Both the position numbers and the translations under genes were made by a program. Source: an uncultured Victivallales bacterium (GTDB lineage Bacteria > Verrucomicrobiota > Lentisphaeria > Victivallales > UBA1829). Taken from it: a stretch of 64,000 bases of DNA. Below the pieces are notes generated by a model, which saw only the letters and a program-made list of their open reading frames with translations, ran no database searches and was not told the origin of the DNA. The DNA lies in the NCBI GenBank assembly GCA_944391115.1, contig CALXSJ010000015.1, positions 1-64,000 of the forward strand, in the 5' to 3' direction. Shown piece after piece: positions 41,001 to 48,619 of the stretch. How positions within the stretch are numbered: position 1 is the stretch's first letter; every line of letters starts with the position of its first letter.

Positions 41001-42480
41001 TCGAACCGACGGGTTCGTGTCCGGTTTCCGCCATCGTCTGCACAATGATTTCGACATCCTCGCGTGTCCAGCCGAAAAGGCTCTGGCGGAAGCTGATGTG
41101 TTCGGGCACTTCCGGAGGATTGACCGAATCGAACAGCCCGTGCACGGTGATTTTCTCCTCCTCCGCCCAGCGGCGGTAGGGTTTGCGGCGGGCGGCGTCG
41201 TTCTTGAGCTCCGCGTCGAAGACAAGACGGTGTTTTTCCAGATCGCAGTAGATCATTTCGCCCGGTTTGAGGCGTCCTTTCCGGACAATTTCACCGGACT
41301 TGAAGTCAAGAACGCCGGTTTCGGAGGCGAGCACGAAGATTCCCTCCTTTGTCAGCGAGTAGCGGGCGGGGCGCAGACCGTTGCGGTCGAGAATCGCGCC
41401 TGCGTTCACGCCGTCGGAAAAGGCGACTGCCGCCGGACCGTCCCAGGGCTCCATCAGCGCCGAATGGTAGTCGAAGAATCCGCGGACGTCGCGTCCGAGG
41501 TGGTAGTTCTGCCCCCAGGCCTGCGGGATCAGCATCAGCATCGCGTGCGGCAGACTGCGCCCGGCGGCGACCAGAAGCTCGAACATGTTGTCCAGACTTG
41601 CCGAGTCGCTCTGTCCCGCGTCGATCAGCGGGAGAATCTTGGGAATGTCCGCTCCGAGCAGTTCGGATTTCAGGAACGGCTCCCGGCTTCTGAGCTGGTT
41701 GAGATTGCCGCGCAGCGTGTTGATTTCTCCGTTGTGCGCAAGATAGCGGAACGGGTGGGCGAGCTTCCATGTCGGAAACGTGTTTGTGCTGTAACGCTGG
41801 TGCACCAGTGCGAGGGGGCTTTCAAAATCCGGATCGTTGAGATCGGAATAGAACTTGTCGATCTGGGTGGCGAGCAGGAGTCCCTTGTAGACGATGCTCC
41901 GGCTGGAACAGCTCGGGATATAGCAGTCGGGCAGACGCTTTTCAATCAGTCTGCGCATGACGAAGAGCTTGCGTTCGAACACGGCCTGCGAGGAGAACTC
42001 TTCACCTCCGATGAAGACCTGGCGGATCAGGGGACAGGTCTTGCGCGCCGCCGCGCCGATGCACTCCGGATGAACCGGAACATCGCGCCAGAAGAGAATC
42101 CGTCCCCCTTCCGAGGTGACGATGCTTTCGATCCGCGACTCCTCATGTGCGCCCCCGAAGAGCATTGCCACGCCGTAGGATCCCTTTTTCGGAAGGGCGA
42201 CCGGAAGAACCTTCCGGAAAAATTTATCCGGCATCGAGAGAAGAATTCCGGCGCCGTCTCCGGTTTCCGGGTCTCCGCCCGCCGCGCCGCGGTGCATGAG
42301 GCGCTTCAGAACCGTGATCCCCATTTCGACGATCCGGTGTCCGGCTTCATTGTTCAGATTCGCGACCAGCCCGACTCCGCAGGCGTCGTGCTCGTTGCGG
42401 AAGGAATACAATCCCGTGTCGGGCACGGGATATGCCGCCTGCCGTTCCGGGCTTTGCTGTTCCTGATTGTTTTCCACCAT
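38035..42480 (-). CDS. gltB: Glutamate synthase large (alpha) subunit
   Basis: A 1481-residue multidomain enzyme of ammonia assimilation. The N-terminal glutaminase starts after a propeptide of about 31 residues at the nucleophile Cys in EHDACGVGL. The central domain, the FMN-binding barrel ([20 protein letters not shown]) and the [3Fe-4S] cluster region ([30 protein letters not shown], shown here only to locate the Cys ligands) follow, then the C-terminal beta-helix with repeated Gly motifs ([13 protein letters not shown]). The start at 42480 (MVENNQ) is chosen over an upstream in-frame ATG because AAGGAG lies about 10 bases before it. It heads the gltB-gltD operon. The upstream region carries a hairpin-chain repeat, shared with divergent purF. 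Confidence 0.96.
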   Translation of the reverse strand: [1481 protein letters not shown]

Positions 42481-42556
42481 AATTGCCACACTCCTTGTTT
42501 GCATTCTGGTTTTCCGTATCAGCATGTTTCATGCCAGAATCGGAAAATGCCTGAAA

Positions 42557-42786
42557 CGGAAAAATGCAGAGCATTTTTCCCGGGGTCAAGGGTCGTTGAC
42601 CCTTGCGCGGTCCGGCTGCGTAAGCCGGTCGCCGGAGGCGAAACAGATTCTGCGCGCGAAGCTGCGCCGGAAAAATAATTTGCAAAGCAAATTATGATTC
42701 ATGCTTTCCCGTGAGTCCTGCCTCGGTCCGGCTGCGTAAGCTGGCCGCCGGAGGCGAAATCCACGGAACGCGTGTGCTCCGCACTG
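42557..42786. repeat. Hairpin-chain repeat region B
   Basis: Between divergent gltB and purF lies a string of palindromes: GGAAAAATGC/GCATTTTTCC with loop AGA (42558-42580), AAGGGTC/GACCCTT (42588-42604), CCGGCT/AGCCGG (42612-42628), CGCC/GGCG (42630-42640), ATAATTTGC/GCAAATTAT (42675-42695), CCGGCT/AGCTGG (42728-42744), CGCC/GGCG and GTGC/GCAC. Most modules also occur at 53950-54577 and 56468-56864, in other orders and orientations. Confidence 0.85.
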
Positions 42787-42790
42787 ATAT

Positions 42791-42840
42791 TTTTACAATT
42801 TTGTAAAATTATCATATTTTCATTTTACAAAAATGTAAAA
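42791..42840 (+). promoter_or_regulatory. Tandem palindromic operator candidate upstream of purF
   Basis: Two copies of TTTTACA-N4-TGTAAAA occur at 42791-42808 and 42823-42840. Their centres are 32 bp apart, about three helical turns, so two dimers would bind the same face of the DNA. They lie about 100 bp before the purF start and are followed by a third, different dyad, TGAAAT-N4-ATTTCA (42850-42865). The regulator is unknown. Confidence 0.6.
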
Positions 42841-42941
42841 AATATTGGTTGAAATTCATATTTCAGGCGTGCCGCATTCTGGCATTGATCCTGCTGTATG
42901 GATATTATGGAATCAGGAAAAACGGGAGAAGAACGGGAATC

Positions 42942-44723
42942 ATGTCCGATGAAATCAAACACGAGTGCGGCGTTGCGCTTCTGCGCCTGCGGAAGGATCT
43001 GAACTATTATCAGCGGAAATACGGGACCGCGTATTACGGCTATCACAAACTTTCCCTGCTGATGGAAAAACAGCACAACCGGGGACAGGACGGCGCGGGA
43101 ATTGCGGCGCTTGGACTTGACGTCGAACCGGGACGGCCCTATTATCAGCTGGAAAAGTCGGCCCGCGATCTGCCGCTTGCGGATCTTCTGGAGCGGATCG
43201 GGAGCCGGATCGAAGACGGACTTGCGGGGGAGGGGGAAACAGCCGCCCGCCTCTCCTCGCTTTCTCTGCCCTTCTGCGGGGAGCTCTATCTCGGACATTT
43301 GCGATACGGGACATTCGGAAACCGCACCCTTTCCGCGTGTCATCCGGTCACGCGCGTCAGCTCCTGCCGCAATCATACCATGCTTCTTGCGGGAAATTTC
43401 AATTTGACGAATACAGAGGCGATTTTCCGGGAACTTGTCAAGTCCGGTCATCATCCGGCGGGGCGGCAGGACAGCGAGATTCTGCTTCTGCATCTGGGGC
43501 ATCACCTTGAGAAGATGCTGGAAGCGCGCAACGGACACGAGCCGATGCTGGACATCTTTGAGCTGCTCCGGCGCGCGGCGCGGGAATGGGACGGCGGTTT
43601 CACCCTGTGCGGCATGTTCGGAAACGGCGACGCGTTTGCTCTGCGCGACGCCTGCGGCATCCGCCCCGGCTATTACTATTTTGATGACGAGATCGCCGTG
43701 GTCGCCTCCGAACGGCCCGCGATTCAGACCGCCTTCAACCTCTCATCATCCGAGGTGATGGAACTTCCGCCGGGGCATGCGCTTTCCATTTCAGCGGACG
43801 GGAGAATCGCGCTCCGGGAGTGTCTGGAGCGTGCGCCGCACCGCCGCTGCGTATTCGAGCGCATCTATTTCTCGCGCGGAAATGATGCGGACATCCATCG
43901 TGAACGCCTTGCGCTCGGGCGCGCACTTGTTCCGTCCGTCATGAAGGCGATTGGCGGCGACCTCGAAAACACGGTCTTTTCCTACATTCCCAATACTGCG
44001 CAGATCAGCTTTCACGGTCTTCTGGAGGGGCTTGACGAACTGCGGGGAAACCGTCGCGTCCGCTTTTCGCAGATTGCCGTGAAGGACGCGAAATTCCGCA
44101 CGTTCATCACGGACGCAGCCCATCGGCGCGATCTTTTTCCGCATGTCTACGATGTGACCTACGGCGTTGTGCGTCCCGGGGCGGATACCCTGGTCGTCCT
44201 GGACGACTCCATCGTGCGCGGCAACACGATGCGCAACGCGATTCTGCCGATTCTGGACCGCCTCGGTCCGAAAAAAATCGTCGTGGCCTCCGCCGCACCC
44301 CCGATCTGCTATCCGGACTGTTACGGAATCGACATGTCCAGCTTCGGGGAACTGGTTGCGTTCGAGGCGCTCGTCTCCCTGCTCGGGAAACGGGGGGAAG
44401 GCGGCCTTGTCGCCCATGCGGCCGAAGCGGCCGCCGCCGATCTGAAAAAGGGGGACACGGAAATGCGGAATCGAGTCCGGGCGCTGTACGAGCGCGTTTC
44501 ATTCGAGGAGCTCTGCGGGGAAATCGGAGCGCTTCTGACGCCGCCGGATCTCGCCGCATCCGTCGAGGTGGTGTTCCAGCGTCTGGAAGATGTGCATGCC
44601 GCATGCCCGATGCATCGCGGCGACTGGTATTTTTCCGGGGATTACCCGACCCCCGGAGGCAATCGCGTCGTGAACCGCGCACTTGTCAATTATGCTGCAA
44701 AGATAAGCGGGCGTTCCTACTGA
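42942..44723 (+). CDS. purF: Amidophosphoribosyltransferase, long form
   Basis: The first enzyme of purine synthesis transfers ammonia from glutamine onto PRPP. The start at 42942 gives MSDEIKHEC, so the nucleophile Cys9 would be exposed by removing an 8-residue propeptide, as in Bacillus PurF. The glutaminase half contains QHNRGQDGAGIAA and LGHLRYGTFGNRT. The phosphoribosyltransferase half has the PRPP loop VVLDDSIVRGNTM near residues 417-429. At 593 residues it is about 100 longer than classic PurF and matches the long type seen in Bacteroides. The open frame extends upstream to 42849, but that part has no ribosome site and would block the N-terminal Cys. Its 3' end overlaps the convergent nitroreductase by 7 bases. 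Confidence 0.88.
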   Translation: MSDEIKHECGVALLRLRKDLNYYQRKYGTAYYGYHKLSLLMEKQHNRGQDGAGIAALGLDVEPGRPYYQLEKSARDLPLADLLERIGSRIEDGLAGEGETAARLSSLSLPFCGELYLGHLRYGTFGNRTLSACHPVTRVSSCRNHTMLLAGNFNLTNTEAIFRELVKSGHHPAGRQDSEILLLHLGHHLEKMLEARNGHEPMLDIFELLRRAAREWDGGFTLCGMFGNGDAFALRDACGIRPGYYYFDDEIAVVASERPAIQTAFNLSSSEVMELPPGHALSISADGRIALRECLERAPHRRCVFERIYFSRGNDADIHRERLALGRALVPSVMKAIGGDLENTVFSYIPNTAQISFHGLLEGLDELRGNRRVRFSQIAVKDAKFRTFITDAAHRRDLFPHVYDVTYGVVRPGADTLVVLDDSIVRGNTMRNAILPILDRLGPKKIVVASAAPPICYPDCYGIDMSSFGELVAFEALVSLLGKRGEGGLVAHAAEAAAADLKKGDTEMRNRVRALYERVSFEELCGEIGALLTPPDLAASVEVVFQRLEDVHAACPMHRGDWYFSGDYPTPGGNRVVNRALVNYAAKISGRSY

Positions 44724-45307
44724 GAATCTGAGGATGAGGGTGCTTCAGCGATTTTCCCGCCCCAGCGTTCGGCAAAGGCGATTTCGGCAAGCTCCCTGCG
44801 CGGCGTCGGTTCCCTGCTTTCGAGAGGATAACCTGCGGCGATCAGCGCGACCGGCTGGATCCCCCGGGGAATGCCGAGCATTTTCGCAACCGTTTTCCCC
44901 TTGAACCAGCCGATCCAGCACGTGCCGAGTCCCTGCGCTTCCGCCGCGAGACAGAAATGTTCTCCGGCAATGCCCAGATCGACCAGATGATACTGCACCC
45001 CGGAGAGAATCGGTGCGAGCCAGTGCACTTTCGCATCGGTCTTCGCGCAGAGAACTGCAATGGCGGAAGCGTCCGCAAGCCATTTCATGCCGATCCCCGG
45101 AAGCAGTCCGCCGTCCGTGATGCGCCGGATCATCTCCGGATTCCGGACGATGACGAAACGCCATGGCTGGCGGTTGCAGGCGGATGGCGCGAGGCGCGCC
45201 GCCTCCAGACAGCTGCGGATGATCTCGTCGGAGATTTTCTTTCCCGGCAGATACGCCCGGCAGCTCCGGTGGTTCCGGATCAGAAGCAGCAGATTTCCGA
45301 TATTCAT
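44717..45307 (-). CDS. Nitroreductase family flavoprotein
   Basis: A 196-residue FMN-dependent oxidoreductase of the nitroreductase fold. Family features are the N-terminal RNHRSCRAYLPGKKIS phosphate-contact region, APSACNRQPWRFVIV, and the GLGTCWIGWF stretch before the C-terminal helix. Such enzymes use NAD(P)H to reduce nitro-compounds, quinones or flavins; the natural substrate is not evident. It ends 7 bases inside the convergent purF gene. An intrinsic terminator at 45332-45367 separates it from the upstream foldase gene, so it should have its own promoter within the short gap. Confidence 0.88.
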   Translation of the reverse strand: MNIGNLLLLIRNHRSCRAYLPGKKISDEIIRSCLEAARLAPSACNRQPWRFVIVRNPEMIRRITDGGLLPGIGMKWLADASAIAVLCAKTDAKVHWLAPILSGVQYHLVDLGIAGEHFCLAAEAQGLGTCWIGWFKGKTVAKMLGIPRGIQPVALIAAGYPLESREPTPRRELAEIAFAERWGGKIAEAPSSSDSQ

Positions 45308-45331
45308 GATTTCCCTCCCTGTTCCCGTTGG

Positions 45332-45367
45332 AAAAAAAGCCCGCTTCCGTGCGGAGGCGGGCTTTTT
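45332..45367 (-). terminator. Intrinsic terminator after the PPIase gene
   Basis: GCCCGC (45339-45344) pairs with GCGGGC (45357-45362), with an inner TCCG/CGGA stem. The A-run before and T-run after make it bidirectional, and it directly follows the end of the minus-strand PPIase gene. Confidence 0.85.
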
Positions 45368-45391
45368 GCGTGACTGTTTTTCCGATCTCGC

Positions 45392-46534
45392 TTATTTGAA
45401 GTCGCTGATCGTGACTTTCATTTCGGCTTTCTGTTTGGTCAGCACGTCGGAAAGCTGTTTTTCCAGTGTCTGCGCCTCAAGCTGTCCCTTGATCTGATTC
45501 TTGACATCCGCCAGGGGCATCACGCTTGCCGGAGTTTTTGCCTCCAGCTTGATGATGTGATAGCCGAACTGCGTTTTGACGATACCGGAGAGCTCGCCGG
45601 GTTTGAGGGCGGCCGCGGCCTTTTCAAACTCGGGAACCATCTGTCCTCTGGTGAAGGGGGGAAGCTTTCCTTTTGCGTTCTTTCCGCTCGGGCATGCGCT
45701 TTCCTTTTCGGCGAGAGCCCCGAAATCAGCGCCTTTCTTGAGATCGGCAAGGATTTTCTCGGCTTTCGTCCTGGCTTCCTTGTCCTTGGCGGGATCGACT
45801 TTGTCTGCGGGTTTGCCGTCGGCGCCCATCGTGGAAATCAGGATATGGGAGGCGGTGAGCGTTTCAGGCTTCTTATACTGATCCTGATGCTCCTTGTAGT
45901 ATTTTTCGATCTCCGCATCGGTGACTTTGATCTTGTTCTTCAGATTGTCCTCGACCCATTTGTTGATCGCGTAAAGTTTGAAGGTGTTCGGATCCTTGAG
46001 CGCTTCGTTCTTGAGATCGTCGATCTTCTTGCCCTGCAGCTCCAGCTGCTTGTTGACCATGTCAAGCTGTTCCTTGGGCATTTCCTTGAGGCGTTTGTCG
46101 AATTCGGCGACGACAAGCTCTTTCGTAGGCTTGATGCCCGCTTTTTCCGCGAGGACAAGGAGAACTTCCATGTCAACCAGATTGCCGACCATCTGTTTCG
46201 CCTGGTTTTTGAGCATTTCCGGCGTCAGCTGCGCAAGATATTCCACGGGAATCTTCCCGAGCTGGCTGAGAAAATCCTGCTTGGTGATCTTCTTGTCGCC
46301 GACGGTCGCAAGGGTGTCGGGCAGGAAGACAAACACTTCGTCCAGCGTTTTGGCCGCAGGTTTGGCCGGTGTGTTCTTGACATTTGCAGCTGCCTGTTTC
46401 ACGTTTGCCGCCGGAGCTCCGGCAGCGGCTGTGGTTTTCGGGTTTTCATCGCATGCACAGAGCATTGCGCTCAATGCCAGCGCACCGGCTGCCGAAACCG
46501 TCGCGGAGCGGAAGAATGCGTTTTTTTTCATCAT
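45392..46534 (-). CDS. Parvulin-type peptidyl-prolyl isomerase lipoprotein (SurA/PrsA-like)
   Basis: A 380-residue exported foldase. The N-terminus has a signal sequence ending in LCAC; Cys28 fits a lipoprotein attachment site. An Ala/Pro/Lys-rich linker follows, then a SurA-like helical chaperone domain (LGKIPVEYLAQLTPEML, YYKEHQDQYKKPE). The parvulin rotamase domain at about residues 225-335 contains LTASHILIS, ADFGALAEKESACPSG, FTRGQMVPEFEKAA and TQFGYHIIKLE. Such proteins help outer-membrane or secreted proteins fold in the periplasm. The ribosome site is AAAGGGG. A lipoprotein gene lies just upstream on the same strand and the two may be co-transcribed. Confidence 0.9.
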   Translation of the reverse strand: MMKKNAFFRSATVSAAGALALSAMLCACDENPKTTAAAGAPAANVKQAAANVKNTPAKPAAKTLDEVFVFLPDTLATVGDKKITKQDFLSQLGKIPVEYLAQLTPEMLKNQAKQMVGNLVDMEVLLVLAEKAGIKPTKELVVAEFDKRLKEMPKEQLDMVNKQLELQGKKIDDLKNEALKDPNTFKLYAINKWVEDNLKNKIKVTDAEIEKYYKEHQDQYKKPETLTASHILISTMGADGKPADKVDPAKDKEARTKAEKILADLKKGADFGALAEKESACPSGKNAKGKLPPFTRGQMVPEFEKAAAALKPGELSGIVKTQFGYHIIKLEAKTPASVMPLADVKNQIKGQLEAQTLEKQLSDVLTKQKAEMKVTISDFK

Positions 46535-46583
46535 TGTCTGGAACCCCTTTCTTATTTGTTGAAAGCTTCAGTCATGAAAATTA

Positions 46584-47321
46584 TTATTTCCGGCCGCCCG
46601 GGGAGCCGGCCATGGCGGAAAGAATTTTCGGAAGAGCCGGATTTGTCCCGTTTTCCAGCGCCAGCAGCGCCGTGACTGCCGCCGCGGCTGCTCCTTGTTC
46701 CTGCTCAAGCAGCATGCCGATGTCGGCTATCATGCCGAACTGCATCCGGTCTTTTTCCGCCATTTGCATCGTCTTTACTTCAGACTCTTTTCTTTCGATA
46801 AAGTTCTGTATCTTCTGGGAAATCATGATGTTTTTCGCCGCGCTGCGCAGACCTGCAAGTGCTTTTTCAAGCTGATCGGAGGATTTTGCCTTGCGTGCCT
46901 GTTCCAGATACGAGGCGATTTTTACAAGACGCTTCAGCTGTTCCATTGCCTCCGTCGTATCTTCATGCTTGCCGTTTTTGACCTCCTGAGCTTCCAGGTA
47001 GTTCAGCGCAGCTGTGAATTTTCCTTTTTTGATCAGTCCGTTTGCATGTTCCATTACGGCATTGTTGCGCTCGACGGCTTCCAGTTCCGACAGGAACACG
47101 CTGGTTTTTTCAATGGCGCGGAGCCGTTCAATCTTCACGAGGGCCAGTTTATGATTTCCCTTCGCGGTTGCGTCGTATACTTCGAGGAGAAGTTCCGGAT
47201 GCGCTTTCGGCGGGGCTGGCAGTTTGCTGTCCGAGCAGGAGACCAGAAACAAGGCCGACAGAGCCGTTGCAAAAAGAAAACCGTTTCCGGTTCGCACCCT
47301 GTTCCGTTTTTGAAGATTCAT
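46584..47321 (-). CDS. Helical-repeat lipoprotein, unknown function
   Basis: A 245-residue lipoprotein with a clear lipobox (FLVSC, Cys29) after a basic, then hydrophobic, signal. The mature part is helical with TPR-like spacing, such as DATAKGNHKLALVKIERLRA and LIKKGKFTAALNYLEAQE. It ends in a Gly-rich tail (MAGSPGGRK). The start at 47321 (MNLQKRN) is preferred because it gives a standard signal; an upstream in-frame ATG at 47369 adds a non-signal extension. It lies 50 bp upstream of the foldase lipoprotein on the same strand, suggesting a shared role in envelope assembly. The family is not recognised. Confidence 0.78.
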   Translation of the reverse strand: MNLQKRNRVRTGNGFLFATALSALFLVSCSDSKLPAPPKAHPELLLEVYDATAKGNHKLALVKIERLRAIEKTSVFLSELEAVERNNAVMEHANGLIKKGKFTAALNYLEAQEVKNGKHEDTTEAMEQLKRLVKIASYLEQARKAKSSDQLEKALAGLRSAAKNIMISQKIQNFIERKESEVKTMQMAEKDRMQFGMIADIGMLLEQEQGAAAAAVTALLALENGTNPALPKILSAMAGSPGGRK

Positions 47322-47445
47322 CACTTTCTCTTCTGTCCTGCAAAACTTGTGAAATGAAAAATCAGACACATTTAACTTTAGCAGTTTTCTTTCAATTTAC
47401 AACCGCAAAAGTATAATTTTTATGTTATTTTGGAGCATTCCAAAC

Positions 47446-47473
47446 TTGATTTCCCGGAAAAACATGATATTTT
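47446..47473 (+). promoter_or_regulatory. Promoter of the 35-residue basic protein gene
   Basis: TTGATT (47446-47451) and TATTTT (47468-47473) with 16 bases between lie 55 bp before the small gene and face away from the lipoprotein gene. Confidence 0.5.
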
Positions 47474-47528
47474 GCATGGTTTAACATGATGTGTCAAAAA
47501 CAACGATGGACGACAAGGAGTCGAAAAA

Positions 47529-47636
47529 ATGGGAAAGCAGTATAACAAGCTTCAGAAGAGAGCCCGCCGCAAAGCCTATCTGGAAAGAGTCAAGGCGAAA
47601 GTCAGAGCGGCAATGAAGACCGGCAAAAAGAAATAA
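47529..47636 (+). CDS. 35-residue highly basic protein
   Basis: A short frame from ATG at 47529 to TAA encodes 35 residues, beginning MGKQYNKLQKRARRKAYLE and ending in MKTGKKK. About 40 percent of residues are Lys or Arg and there are no acidic clusters, which suggests RNA or ribosome binding. It is well supported as a real gene: AGGAG lies 8 bases before the ATG, a promoter lies upstream and a strong intrinsic terminator starts 7 bases after the stop, forming a compact single-gene unit. It is too short for routine gene calling. I recall similar short GKQYNK-type proteins in related phyla but cannot confirm this here. It could be a small ribosome-associated protein. Confidence 0.75.
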   Translation: MGKQYNKLQKRARRKAYLERVKAKVRAAMKTGKKK

Positions 47637-47642
47637 TCGCAG

Positions 47643-47666
47643 GGCGGGGATTTCCCCGCCTTTTTT
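47643..47666 (+). terminator. Intrinsic terminator of the small basic protein gene
   Basis: GGCGGGGA (47643-47650) pairs with TCCCCGCC (47653-47660), followed by TTTTTT (47661-47666). Confidence 0.88.
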
Positions 47667-47728
47667 CTGTCTGCAACATTGAAATCCGTCCGGATCCGGA
47701 CATTTTTTCCTACAGCAAGGAGTTCTTC

Positions 47729-48526
47729 ATGGCTAACATTCATCCGACGGCGATTGTCGATCCGTCCGCCGTGCTGGCAGAGGACGTCGAGGTCGGGCCC
47801 TACTGCGTCATAGAGCATGATACCAGAATCGGGCCGGGCACCCGGCTTCTCGGACAGTGCCGCATCGGCGCATACGCCACACTCGGCGCGAACAATGTCG
47901 TCTACCCTTTTGCTTCGATCGGCACGGAACCGGAAGATTACGGCTTCGAGGGCGGCGTTTCCTATACGAAAATCGGTGACAACAACAAATTCCGCGAAGG
48001 CGTCACGGTCAACCGGGGAACTCACGAGGGCACTGTGACAACAATCGGGAACGGCTGTTTCATGATGGCGAATACGCATGTGTCCCACAACTGCACGATT
48101 GGAAACGGCGTTGTGATGGTGCCTTACAGCGGCTGCGCCGGATACTGCACCGTCGGGGACAAATGTCTGATTTCCGGACTTTCCGGAATGCATCAGTTCT
48201 GCCGCATGGGGCGCATGGCCGTCCTGAGCGGCGGATCGCAGATTTCGATGGATCTTGCGCCGTTCATGATCGGCGACGGACGCAACGGCGGGGTGCGCGG
48301 CTTCAATATCGTCGGGATGAAGCGCAACGGTTTTTCCAAAGAGACGATCCGCGCAATCAAGGATCTTTACGACATCTTTTTCCGGCATGGCCTGAGCATG
48401 AGCAACGCGATTGCCAGGGCGGAGGCCGAGGTTCCGCTCCTGCCCGAGGTCGTGGAGTTTCTCGATTTCATCAAGACCACGAAACGCGGCATTCTGACCG
48501 GCGACCGCGGCGGTCGCAGAGCCTGA
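47729..48526 (+). CDS. lpxA: UDP-N-acetylglucosamine acyltransferase LpxA
   Basis: LpxA transfers a 3-hydroxyacyl chain from acyl carrier protein to UDP-GlcNAc, the first step of lipid A synthesis. The 265-residue protein has the left-handed beta-helix hexapeptide repeats (IHPTAIVDPSAVLAEDVEVG, IGPGTRLLGQCRIG) and the catalytic His at position 120 in NTHVSHNC, equivalent to His125 in E. coli. The C-terminal helices (FSKETIRAIKDLYDIFF) are typical. It shows that the cell makes lipid A. Unlike in many genomes it is separated from lpxC and fabZ, which lie 3 kb away on the other strand. Confidence 0.95.
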   Translation: MANIHPTAIVDPSAVLAEDVEVGPYCVIEHDTRIGPGTRLLGQCRIGAYATLGANNVVYPFASIGTEPEDYGFEGGVSYTKIGDNNKFREGVTVNRGTHEGTVTTIGNGCFMMANTHVSHNCTIGNGVVMVPYSGCAGYCTVGDKCLISGLSGMHQFCRMGRMAVLSGGSQISMDLAPFMIGDGRNGGVRGFNIVGMKRNGFSKETIRAIKDLYDIFFRHGLSMSNAIARAEAEVPLLPEVVEFLDFIKTTKRGILTGDRGGRRA

Positions 48527-48562
48527 CGGATTTTTCCGCGGTTCATTGCCGGGGGAGGAAAT

Positions 48563-48599
48563 AAAAAAAATCCCATGCGGTGCGCATGGGATTTTTTTT
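48563..48599. terminator. Bidirectional terminator between lpxA and the sugar isomerase gene
   Basis: ATCCCATGCG (48570-48579) and CGCATGGGAT (48583-48592) form a 10-bp stem with a GTG loop, flanked by eight A on one side and eight T on the other. It ends both convergent genes. Confidence 0.92.
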
Positions 48600-48619
48600 A
48601 TGCGGCGGAATAAGATGCT

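Noticed and set aside
39127-42678. Very long open frame (over 1100 residues) on the plus strand opposite gltB
   Set aside because: It is antisense to a clear glutamate synthase gene and arises from GC-rich codon usage; it has no recognisable domains and an unusual Arg/Asp/Val composition.
42849-42941. Upstream extension of purF starting at a TTG
   Set aside because: It has no ribosome site, overlaps a palindrome, and would leave the nucleophile Cys deep inside the chain; the ATG at 42942 places it at residue 9.
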